This document shows positions 7,135-14,547 of a stretch of 17,742 bases of DNA, in pieces. Location: contig JABXGS010000102.1 in assembly GCA_016550425.1 (NCBI GenBank), positions 1 through 17,742 on the forward strand, in the 5' to 3' direction. The stretch comes from an archaeon (GTDB lineage: Archaea; Asgardarchaeota; Hermodarchaeia; Hermodarchaeales; Hermodarchaeaceae). The stretch's first letter is position 1; every line of letters begins with the position of its first letter. Both the position numbers and the translations under genes were made by a program. The notes below the pieces were generated by a model. It had not been told where the DNA came from. It did no database searches and worked only from the letters and a program-made list of their open reading frames with translations.

Positions 7135-7464
7135 ATGACCACTGTTGACACATATATCGAACAACAAAGCTCACCACAGAAAGAGATTCTCCGGAAACTC
7201 CGAGAAATTATTTTGAACACGTTTTCCGATGCGACAGAGGAGATGAAATGGGGCGTCCCAAACTTCCATAATGGCCGCTTCTACATTGTAGCGCTCAAAG
7301 ACCACGTGAATTTAGGCTTTTCAATTAAAGGGCTGTCCGATGAAGAGTTAGCGCTTTTTGAGGGCACGGGGAAGACTATGCGACACCTCAAGATTCGCAC
7401 GGTTCAGGAAATCAATGAAGAAAGAATTGTGGAATTACTGAGATTAATTGCTGAAAAGACCTGA
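7135..7464 (+). CDS. DUF1801 (YdhG-like) domain protein
   Basis: A 109-residue soluble protein of the DUF1801 fold. Visible family features are the opening TVDTYIEQQSSPQKEILRKL, the helix IILNTFSDATEEMKWGVPNF with its conserved Glu-x-x-Lys/Trp-Gly-x-Pro stretch, the strand RFYIVALKDHVNLGF, and the C-terminal KTMRHLKIRTVQEI with the conserved Arg-His and Lys-Ile. The family is widespread, and its biochemical role is not firmly established. I chose ATG 7135 because GGTGAT (7122-7127) lies seven bases upstream; the in-frame TTG at 7099 has no ribosome site. It may be co-transcribed with the eight-helix gene and is convergent with the surface-protein block. The 7465-7575 spacer holds no gene and no strong terminator. 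Confidence 0.88.
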   Translation: MTTVDTYIEQQSSPQKEILRKLREIILNTFSDATEEMKWGVPNFHNGRFYIVALKDHVNLGFSIKGLSDEELALFEGTGKTMRHLKIRTVQEINEERIVELLRLIAEKT

Positions 7465-7575
7465 TTTAGAAAGTTCTGTGTCCGCTACATCATCGCATTT
7501 AAATGATTTAATATCATCCAGTGAGGTAATTTTATAGAGCTGAGTCATAGGAAAGGCAAGTGAATACTTTGGGTG

Positions 7576-8100
7576 TTAATTTCTGCGATTTTTCTTTCTC
7601 ATGATAAGGACTAGTACGACTGCGCTAAGTGTACCGATCAGAATAGCGTCCCATGGAAAGCCTGGAATAAACCCATCGACTTCCACCCACCGATATCTTT
7701 CATACGTTCCTACAAGTTGAGTGGAGGTCAATGAAGGATTGAACCAGACAAAAACCCACGTCTGATTTGTGCCATATGTTCTATACGAGTCATAACCCGA
7801 AGTGATATTTTCAGAAGACACGTCAGCACTACAAGGCAATCCAAGTGACCAATTCTCAAAATTTTCTCCGGTAAACACATAGTAATTAATCGCGACAGCT
7901 CCTGAAGTCCAATTATAATCAAATTTTTCCTGGGAATGTTCGGTTGTTTTTACCGTATGATAATATTGCATACTGAACAACGGTTGATTGATGTACCCAT
8001 TCAATACCATCGGATACCAGTAGCCATCTGCACTGACTGTTGGGATTAGCAGAAAGAGCATACCCAAAGTTGCTAGGAATAGAACAGATTTCCGTGTCAC
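7576..8100 (-). CDS. Exported protein with C-terminal membrane anchor
   Basis: A 174-residue surface protein of unknown function. A signal peptide (~1-24, KSVLFLATLGMLFLLIPTVSA) is followed by a ~125-residue aromatic-rich extracellular domain containing four N-glycosylation sequons (N63, N83, N98, N112) and one cysteine (C90). A membrane helix at 149-167 and the tail RKKNRRN anchor it with the domain outside. The start is GTG 8100, with GGAGGG seven bases upstream. It lies 74 bases downstream of the giant surface protein on the same strand and may be co-transcribed with it. Aromatic- and Asn/Thr-rich composition suggests a beta-sandwich (inference). Confidence 0.78.
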   Translation of the reverse strand: MTRKSVLFLATLGMLFLLIPTVSADGYWYPMVLNGYINQPLFSMQYYHTVKTTEHSQEKFDYNWTSGAVAINYYVFTGENFENWSLGLPCSADVSSENITSGYDSYRTYGTNQTWVFVWFNPSLTSTQLVGTYERYRWVEVDGFIPGFPWDAILIGTLSAVVLVLIMRKKNRRN

Positions 8101-8174
8101 ATCTCATCCCTCCAAGAGTCTTTTAGTCTAAAGCATAAGCTAACCGAAGAATTCACAAATAGCTGCGTGTTTCT

Positions 8175-11100
8175 CTAAGCCCCTTCACCTCCCTCAATAC
8201 CACGTGTTCTTCTTTTTCGAATTACAAAGACAGAGATAACGATGGGAACAACGATGACTGGAGTAATAATCCCAATGAATAGAACATTATAACCAATGGT
8301 AACATTATATTCTGCCACCGAGCCTGCGATAAATCCCGAACCACTGAAGATTACTTGAATTCTGTATGATCCTGGAAGGAAATTAGCTGTATAATAGATT
8401 TGAGCCCATCCATTAGAATCGGTAGTTCCCACTCCCAGAATTTGCCATGCGACCCCATTGAAAATTGCAAAGGCCAATTCTTTACCAGCGATAGGTCTGT
8501 ACCCCGTAAACATCCACCCATCATTTGCATCATAGGTCCATGCTAGCAATTGTGCTGACACTGAACCGCGTCCACCAAAGCTTGCACTTGTTCCAGGACC
8601 AGGAACAGGCGTTGTTATGGAAGAGGGGGCAAAATCGAGTGTGTTGTTCAGGTAGCAGGGATGGGTGAAATCATCTCCTTGGTACTCGATTAACAGCGGA
8701 TAAGATCCTGGCGAATGTTCTGTGGACTCTACCTGCAGAAAGCCTCCCCCATTTAATGCGCCACCAGAACCATGTTGAATGATTGGTATGGAACCGAAAT
8801 ACTCGAATTCAGTATCCCACTTCACATAGTAATCAAGGACATACTCTCGACCTGAATGGTAATAATCGGAGAATCGTGGACCTTCCCCCCAGATTCTTGC
8901 AATGGCAAGAATTGAACCATTTGGATGAACTACCGTACATCCATGATAGGAACGGTTAACATAAGTTGGGGGTTCTAGGGTCAACTTCAACTTTAAGCGC
9001 TCATTACACACAAGAACACTATCCGCTGTGATGTGATGCGAATCTATGACTGTTGCAAGGAAATAGTTTGTTCCAGGAATCGACAGGTGAGAAGGAAATT
9101 CTCGACGAAACTCCGATGAAAAATCAGGGGGTTCAACAGAAATCGTGTGTATCCGAGCAACCCGCCCATGTAGTGAAGGTGAATCTGTCACGGCAAGATA
9201 TGATCCGTATTCTTCATTATGAAGACCGACGCGGTGTCCATTGATTTCAAGTTCCATGAAATAGAAACCATGCCGTAACATGGTATTATTGCCCACAGGT
9301 CCAATCCATATATTCGCCCAATCAAATTCTTGGATTTGATTTGTTTCCCAAGTTGCTACAAGGCTAGATTTCTCAAACAAAACATAGGAACGTCCTGCAA
9401 GACTCATGAAACGAACTATCACGTTTACATTTTCTTTCTCCAGACCAGTGTTATTCACTGAAAATTGGATGCCGATTGTTTCCCCTGTTACGGAAATAAG
9501 GCAATCACTTTGATACCAGTGGTGAAGAAGCATGTCACCAAAAAGTCGGTTATAGTATGCATCAATTGCAGGCGTTTGTAAAAGCACTCGGGCGATATAG
9601 ACTTTGTAATCTCCGCCAGCTTCAAAACCGAGTTGACCAGAAACCGTTACGGTGCCATCTGGGTTGATTTCAGAGTCCATGGTAGTGATAGGATATTCGT
9701 TTACTTCAAATTGTACGGAAGAATAGCCAACTTGGATTAGAGGATCTGTACCTAAATAACTGACAACAGCGGTATAGCTGCCTAAGGGTGCATCGAGAGG
9801 AAGCGTTAAGATTTGTCCTGTGTTATTGTGTTTCCACATCTCGTTACTTTGTATCCAGCCATTTCCACTCTCATGGTAGGCATTTGGATTATACACGTCT
9901 AGAAAATAGCTCCCTATGATGCCAAAGGCGTCGACCGCATATTGTTCCCCTCGCATGAAATGATAACACGGACTTCTAATAATCTGTGAGTGGTTTTGCA
10001 TGGCTACTACGATGTCATCTATTGCGTCATTCGGTGAGAGAAATTGATGCCAACCGTTTGTATAGTAACTTAGCATATGCGGAGAGTCCTCCCAGTGGCT
10101 TCCAATTCCTGCTTCACTCTGACTATATGTCCATGTGAGGGGAAACATAGATTCATATCGCGCATGAATCCATCCAGGAGTTGTCGGTACACTTAAAGAC
10201 GGAGATAATACCTCCCATGACACAGACGGAGCATCGATAGCTACAGAGAAGCTCGAAGTCATATTCTTTGTTTCAAAAACGGTTGCTGTAATCGTCCAAT
10301 TCGCATCCATGTAATGATGGGGGTCTGGTCCGAATTCCCATGCAGTAGCCGTTGTAGAAAAATCAACAAGACCTTGTGAATCAAAATAGTGCTTCTGACT
10401 CGAAGCTAAATCTTTAATATACACGCCCGTCGGCGAAATCGGTATTTTTTCCGTCACAAAGAGCTTAATATCGCTCCAAGAGGTCGTAACAGAGCTTGAG
10501 GCGATCAAAGTGCAGGAGGTTGTGGATATACAGTATAGCCTAATTTCAAATGAGCCCCCCGAACCAATACGATTCGTGACATCAACATAAACATTCTCAT
10601 AGTCATGTCCTCTTTGTTCACCATCAATATCACCATCAATGCGACCATAGTTGCGGTGCCAGATGGTCGAACCGTCAAATTTGAGTCGAACTTCGGTTTC
10701 CTCGACGTAAGTGAATGGGAGTACCTGTTCAAGAACAGTGAGGTCAAAATGCAAAAAGGCTCGCACGTATTCTCCTGCGGGGAGAGGACTTGTGTCTACC
10801 CAGCTACTGATTTCACCGCGGCTGGAATGGGCGATATCGGTAAAACTGGAGGCTACCGTCATTGTAAGCCATCCTGGAGATTCTATAGGAGGGGGTGTTG
10901 GAAGTTTCCATCCATGTATGCACATTGGATGTCCGGTTCCTCCCGTGGATGTGTGCCAATGCCCACCACCATCGGTGTAAGGGTAAACCTCGAAATCCCC
11001 GTTGGGTACCAAGCCAATCCGTTCATCATAGCCATAGACGTTATCAACGGAGCAAGCCATATGACTAATGGTGCCTTCAGCAGGCTGAGAATACGTGATG

Positions 11101-11450
11101 GTCTTATTATGGGTGTCTACCCGTTCGTAAGGATCATCGCCCCATATCCCCGTGGTCACATAAGCAGAGTCCATTCTTTCGATATATTGTGTCGCAGTGA
11201 AGTTACTGCCGACGCCTTCAAACGCAGGAATCGCCGGTGCTGGGGATTTGACTGAATCAGGTGTGTTATATGGGTGCTTACTCTCTGTCAGGGACGAGGT
11301 GTGTAAAGGAGTTGAAGTTGTTTCCGAAGACGTTTCAGCAGCTAGTATCTGTATTGGAGAGTTTTCATAGACAAAAAATGGAACACTCAGCACGAGAACC
11401 AGAAATACCACTAACCACGTGGACTTAACCCAACTACCTCCAAAGAGCAA
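8175..11450 (-). CDS. Giant exported surface protein, C-terminally anchored, with Ig-like domain
   Basis: A ~1091-residue extracellular protein. A signal helix (STWLVVFLVLVLSVPFFVY) is followed by a Ser/Thr-rich segment, then a probable jelly-roll domain (~105-330, beginning PNGDFEVYPYTDGGG and resembling carbohydrate-binding modules). Several beta-rich domains follow, then a Gly/Ser-rich linker and an Ig-like repeat (~945-1055: VSAQLLAWT, GKELAFAIF, TTDSNGWAQIYYTANFLPGSYRIQV). A helix (~1057-1076) with the tail IRKRRTRG anchors it. Sequons (NKT, NWT, NNT, NRS, NVT) are frequent. GGAGG (11464-11460) directly abuts ATG 11459, so I prefer TTG 11450, nine bases downstream. A TATA-like box lies at 11494-11486. 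Binding, S-layer or adhesion roles are plausible; no enzyme motif was seen. Confidence 0.85.
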   Translation of the reverse strand: MLFGGSWVKSTWLVVFLVLVLSVPFFVYENSPIQILAAETSSETTSTPLHTSSLTESKHPYNTPDSVKSPAPAIPAFEGVGSNFTATQYIERMDSAYVTTGIWGDDPYERVDTHNKTITYSQPAEGTISHMACSVDNVYGYDERIGLVPNGDFEVYPYTDGGGHWHTSTGGTGHPMCIHGWKLPTPPPIESPGWLTMTVASSFTDIAHSSRGEISSWVDTSPLPAGEYVRAFLHFDLTVLEQVLPFTYVEETEVRLKFDGSTIWHRNYGRIDGDIDGEQRGHDYENVYVDVTNRIGSGGSFEIRLYCISTTSCTLIASSSVTTSWSDIKLFVTEKIPISPTGVYIKDLASSQKHYFDSQGLVDFSTTATAWEFGPDPHHYMDANWTITATVFETKNMTSSFSVAIDAPSVSWEVLSPSLSVPTTPGWIHARYESMFPLTWTYSQSEAGIGSHWEDSPHMLSYYTNGWHQFLSPNDAIDDIVVAMQNHSQIIRSPCYHFMRGEQYAVDAFGIIGSYFLDVYNPNAYHESGNGWIQSNEMWKHNNTGQILTLPLDAPLGSYTAVVSYLGTDPLIQVGYSSVQFEVNEYPITTMDSEINPDGTVTVSGQLGFEAGGDYKVYIARVLLQTPAIDAYYNRLFGDMLLHHWYQSDCLISVTGETIGIQFSVNNTGLEKENVNVIVRFMSLAGRSYVLFEKSSLVATWETNQIQEFDWANIWIGPVGNNTMLRHGFYFMELEINGHRVGLHNEEYGSYLAVTDSPSLHGRVARIHTISVEPPDFSSEFRREFPSHLSIPGTNYFLATVIDSHHITADSVLVCNERLKLKLTLEPPTYVNRSYHGCTVVHPNGSILAIARIWGEGPRFSDYYHSGREYVLDYYVKWDTEFEYFGSIPIIQHGSGGALNGGGFLQVESTEHSPGSYPLLIEYQGDDFTHPCYLNNTLDFAPSSITTPVPGPGTSASFGGRGSVSAQLLAWTYDANDGWMFTGYRPIAGKELAFAIFNGVAWQILGVGTTDSNGWAQIYYTANFLPGSYRIQVIFSGSGFIAGSVAEYNVTIGYNVLFIGIITPVIVVPIVISVFVIRKRRTRGIEGGEGA

Positions 11451-11485
11451 CGAAACCATCCTCCAATGCCCTAAGGGTTAAGTTG

Positions 11486-11494
11486 TATAAATAA
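11486..11494 (-). promoter_or_regulatory. TATA-like box of the giant surface protein gene
   Basis: Minus-strand TTATTTATA, 36-44 bases before the preferred TTG. Transcription would begin near 11464, making the leader very short and placing the GGAGG site almost at its 5' end. The remaining 11495-11750 spacer holds a short palindrome but no gene. Confidence 0.45.
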
Positions 11495-11529
11495 CCTGAT
11501 GGTTTCATTTCACCACTTATATGCAACAA

Positions 11530-11542
11530 ACCAAAATTTGGT
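11530..11542. repeat. 13-base palindrome upstream of the giant surface protein gene
   Basis: ACCAAAATTTGGT, perfect 6+6 around one central base, about 40 bases upstream of the TATA-like box. The position suits an activator or repressor site; this is unproven. Confidence 0.3.
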
Positions 11543-11750
11543 CAGCCACTAACAGCTAATAATCTCCGAATCTTGGAAAGTATGGACGACTTGCGTCGTT
11601 TCAGCCATAGGATTCGATACACGAAGGCGCTCCGCTACCTGCCTATACATCGTATACACCGCACAGGAGAAGCATGTCTAGTATTCTGAATCCATGAATT
11701 CAGTTTGTTACCATTTAAGAGCTTGAAGCCGACTGAAGAGAGTGGTAAGC

Positions 11751-12425
11751 TCAACCCAAATGATTGACAAACACGGCGTTTATTGTTAACACCAAGTCAT
11801 CGAGGGCTGTGCCCGGTTCTAAGAGGATGCCGTTTTGCCAGTTCTCATCCCGGGAGATGAAACTCGGATTGAATGGATCCACTGTATCAGGTGTGCCGGT
11901 ATAGGTCCCATTTAGGAAGACGATGTGGCCTTCCGGACTCTGAAGCGTGAAGAGCTGAATCCAGGTCCCATCCGTATAAAGAATGTCCAACCCAAACCCA
12001 ATCGAATACATCAGATCCGAAATCGAGTCATCAGAGGGGTTGGTTGCATCAAGACCCGTATAGATGGCATCGTTGATGTTTTCGACTTCCGTGAGGGTGG
12101 TGAGAAACGATTCCTCATAGAAGGTGGGATTACCCGGACCGAGTGAATCATTGAGAAACGTGGCAGAGACAATCCATGCGCCTGTGGTATTTGGCACAAA
12201 GAGGGCAGCCATTAATTCCGGATAGACAATATCAGTTGAATTGCCCAGAATCTGTACCGCCAAGATATCCGCAGCTTTTGCTTCCATGTAGGTAGAAAGC
12301 GAAGTTCCAGAATCTCCACCATTCCCTGAAGGAGGTGGTGCTAAGAAACTGAAGATATAGGGTGCAGCAAGAAGGAGGCCTAGTGCGATTGGAATGACTA
12401 ACAATCCTAACCATTTTCGATTCAA
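11751..12425 (-). CDS. N-terminally anchored acidic extracellular protein
   Basis: A 224-residue protein: a short basic start (MNRK), a membrane helix at about 5-28 (WLGLLVIPIALGLLLAAPYI), a Pro/Gly linker (APPPSGNGGDSG), then a ~180-residue acidic extracellular domain with sequons (NST, NTT, NDS, NGT) and many Asp/Glu residues. There is no lipobox cysteine and no C-terminal helix, so it differs in topology from its neighbours. The family was not recognised. The start is TTG 12425, five bases after GGTGA; the in-frame TTG at 12437 has no ribosome site and its following GTG is part of that site. A palindromic A/T-rich promoter element lies at 12464-12476. It sits between two other surface-protein genes on the same strand. 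Confidence 0.75.
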   Translation of the reverse strand: MNRKWLGLLVIPIALGLLLAAPYIFSFLAPPPSGNGGDSGTSLSTYMEAKAADILAVQILGNSTDIVYPELMAALFVPNTTGAWIVSATFLNDSLGPGNPTFYEESFLTTLTEVENINDAIYTGLDATNPSDDSISDLMYSIGFGLDILYTDGTWIQLFTLQSPEGHIVFLNGTYTGTPDTVDPFNPSFISRDENWQNGILLEPGTALDDLVLTINAVFVNHLG

Positions 12426-12463
12426 AGTACTCACCAAGATCGTGTGCTTAAGTTCATTATACG

Positions 12464-12476
12464 AGAATATTATTCT
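12464..12476 (-). promoter_or_regulatory. Palindromic A/T-rich promoter element
   Basis: AGAATATTATTCT, a perfect 6+6 palindrome around one base, 39-51 bases before TTG 12425. It is placed where a TATA box would be for that gene, so a protein bound here would block transcription. It may be only a TATA element that happens to be symmetrical. Confidence 0.35.
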
Positions 12477-12600
12477 ACAGTTTAGAACACGAAATGGTCT
12501 CTATTTCGCACCTAAATTTACAGCGATATCGGCATTTTGATTCTTCACAAGATAGGAGAAAGAAGAAAGTTGGAAAAGTGACCTGCACCGCAAGCCACTC

Positions 12601-12637
12601 AATAAAAGAGGCAGGGAAGCCAAAGACTATGGCTTCC
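12601..12637 (-). terminator. Hairpin terminator overlapping the stop codon of the FG-GAP gene
   Basis: On the minus strand GGAAGCCA (12637-12630) and TGGCTTCC (12622-12615) form a perfect 8-bp stem with a 7-base loop, followed by CTGCCTCTTTTATT with a T-run. The TAG stop (12629-12627) lies inside the loop. This is the form of an intrinsic terminator, although archaea usually rely on T-runs alone. The remaining 12477-12600 spacer holds nothing recognisable. Confidence 0.5.
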
Positions 12638-14297
12638 GTCGTTTGCGGTAATACAAAAGTCCTACGATTAGTATGATTACGGAAATAACAGCACTTATGA
12701 TAATTAGTAGCATAATACCGTCCCCACTGCCTCCATTGCCCTCGTCTTCGTCTTCAGCAAAGGGTAAGATGAGGTAGGTTTTTCCTTTGTTTAATGCGCT
12801 GTTGTCGTAATCGGGTGCACCGATGGCAAAGTCGTCGAGGGTGTCATTGTTGATGTCACCGAGTCCTTGAACGTGAAAGCCGAAGCCACTATGAGGTTGC
12901 TCTTCTTCTGCCGTGTAGTTATAGGCTGCTTGGTTCACGGGTGTTTGCAGTCCCCAGTTCCCACTATTGTTTCCAAGGAAGAGATAGACGTGGCCTGCAG
13001 ACTGAGATTCGGAGGGAAAGGTCATTTGGGTGGGTGCACTAATGGCGAAATCTGCAAAAGCGTCGCCGTTGACATCACCCACGCCATCGACCGCCCATCC
13101 ACAATACTGGTTGCTCGATTGTCCAATGAATGACGCGTTAGCGGTGGAAAAGGGCATATCATGGGTCCATGAGGTTGTGGGTCGTCCAAAGAAGAGATAG
13201 GTCTGACCAGCTTGGGTCCATCCTATATCTTCCTCGTAAGCCCCGAAGACGATGTCGTCAAAGCCATCGTTGTTGACATCACCAGCGCCAGAAATCCAAT
13301 CAACTGAGAGCGTAATCGTTGAAAGAAATGGGTCAATGTCTCCGACTAGCGAGGCGTTCGATTGAGCGATGGGCTGATCCATCACCCAGTTTACGGTATC
13401 GGAACCAAAGATTAGATACACTTTTCGTCGAACGAGACCGCCAACATTGTACAAAGCACCTACCGCAAAATCTGTAAATCCATCATCGTTGATATCTCCT
13501 ACACCGGACGCATCAAGGGCGAGACCATCATCCGTTGTACCAATCCATGAGGCGGTGGCATCCGCGGCAGAGTAGGTAGCAGCCCATTGATTTGAGGCGC
13601 GTCCGAGAAAGAGGTAGAGCTGTCCAGCATCTGTTCCTCCTTCATCATTCATCATTCCCGAGACGATGAAATCATCGTAGCCATCACCGTTTGTGTCTCC
13701 GATACCGTAAACGCCATGTCCCAATCGATCATCGCCTGCCTCGCCAATGATGGTGACATCTGCTTGAGTCGCGGGGGTGTCCATCGTCCATGTTACATCT
13801 GATCCTCCAAAGAAGAGATAGACTTTGCCCGCTTGATTGCCACCGTCATCATTCATCATCGATGAAATTGCAAAATCCGCGTATCCATCGTCGTTGACAT
13901 CACCGAGTCGTGCAATCCATCGACCAAACCAATCGTCAAAGGATTCACCGACGAAGGAGGCTTGGGCATCAGTTACGAGTAAATCGGTCCAAGCTGTAAG
14001 AGGGCGCCCGTAGAAAAGGTAGGCTCGCCCTGCTTGATTGGCATTTGCCCCGATAATGAAATCATCAATCCCGTCGCCACTCACATCGCCAACTCCAGTA
14101 AAGTACTCGCCACACGCTTCAGAACTAAGTGTACCTGTAATTGTATACCCATATCCATCATGAAGCTGATATTCAGGAGATATCGGTAAAAGACTTGAAC
14201 AGGCATTCATTGGTGAAAATAAGAGCACCATTGAAAGCATGAGAGTAACGAATACTGCAGTGTTGATTCTTCCAGAAGGTTTCATTACGAATTTCAA
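12627..14297 (-). CDS. FG-GAP repeat (integrin-alpha-like) beta-propeller, membrane-anchored
   Basis: A 556-residue exported protein. A signal peptide (~8-33) precedes seven FG-GAP repeats, each with a calcium-binding DxxxDGxxDF-type loop starting at D71, D133, D201, D268, D340, D408 and D481, spaced 62-73 residues and each followed by a 'YLFFGRP'-type strand. Seven blades are the number expected for a closed propeller. In the last two loops a glycine or aspartate is replaced (GDAFADF, NDTLDDF), so calcium binding may be weaker there. An acidic linker (EDEDEGNGGSGDG) leads to a helix at about 527-548 and the tail YYRKRRKP. The family commonly serves in adhesion and ligand binding. TTG 14297 has a weak GGTA site six bases upstream; ATG 14285 is an alternative. 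A hairpin terminator overlaps the stop. Confidence 0.93.
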   Translation of the reverse strand: MKFVMKPSGRINTAVFVTLMLSMVLLFSPMNACSSLLPISPEYQLHDGYGYTITGTLSSEACGEYFTGVGDVSGDGIDDFIIGANANQAGRAYLFYGRPLTAWTDLLVTDAQASFVGESFDDWFGRWIARLGDVNDDGYADFAISSMMNDDGGNQAGKVYLFFGGSDVTWTMDTPATQADVTIIGEAGDDRLGHGVYGIGDTNGDGYDDFIVSGMMNDEGGTDAGQLYLFLGRASNQWAATYSAADATASWIGTTDDGLALDASGVGDINDDGFTDFAVGALYNVGGLVRRKVYLIFGSDTVNWVMDQPIAQSNASLVGDIDPFLSTITLSVDWISGAGDVNNDGFDDIVFGAYEEDIGWTQAGQTYLFFGRPTTSWTHDMPFSTANASFIGQSSNQYCGWAVDGVGDVNGDAFADFAISAPTQMTFPSESQSAGHVYLFLGNNSGNWGLQTPVNQAAYNYTAEEEQPHSGFGFHVQGLGDINNDTLDDFAIGAPDYDNSALNKGKTYLILPFAEDEDEGNGGSGDGIMLLIIISAVISVIILIVGLLYYRKRRKP

Positions 14298-14385
14298 CTT
14301 GCATACCGTTCCCTATGTTATTGAGAAGTAGAGACTTCGCAAATCGAAACCATCATACTCCCAAGGCACTTACTCGCATATGCTG

Positions 14386-14394
14386 TATAAAAAA
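14386..14394 (-). promoter_or_regulatory. TATA-like box of the FG-GAP gene
   Basis: Minus-strand TTTTTTATA, about 90 bases before TTG 14297, predicting a leader of some 65 bases. It lies within a short TGTAT...ATACA repeat. The rest of 14298-14547 shows no gene and no clear promoter for the divergent AmrS gene. Confidence 0.35.
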
Positions 14395-14547
14395 CATACA
14401 GATGAAGTCAATGGCATCTCATTCTAGAAGAGCTTAGAAAAAGAAAACGCGTTGTCTTCGACCATGATATACGCTACAGAGCATAGTTGAGAATATTGTC
14501 GAGGTTTCCAAAGGCTCAAATTTGACGATTGTACTATTCAAGATAGC

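Noticed and set aside
7502..7520. Short ATGAT/ATCAT repeat in the convergent spacer after the DUF1801 gene
   Set aside because: Only a 5-bp stem in A/T-rich DNA, expected by chance.
10605..11255. 216-codon plus-strand open frame antisense to the giant surface protein gene
   Set aside because: It lies wholly opposite a well-supported signal-peptide/jelly-roll region, has no family pattern, and is best explained as a shadow of the coding strand.
12494..12676. 60-codon plus-strand frame between two surface genes
   Set aside because: It runs into the 3' end of the FG-GAP gene on the opposite strand and has no ribosome site or recognisable product.
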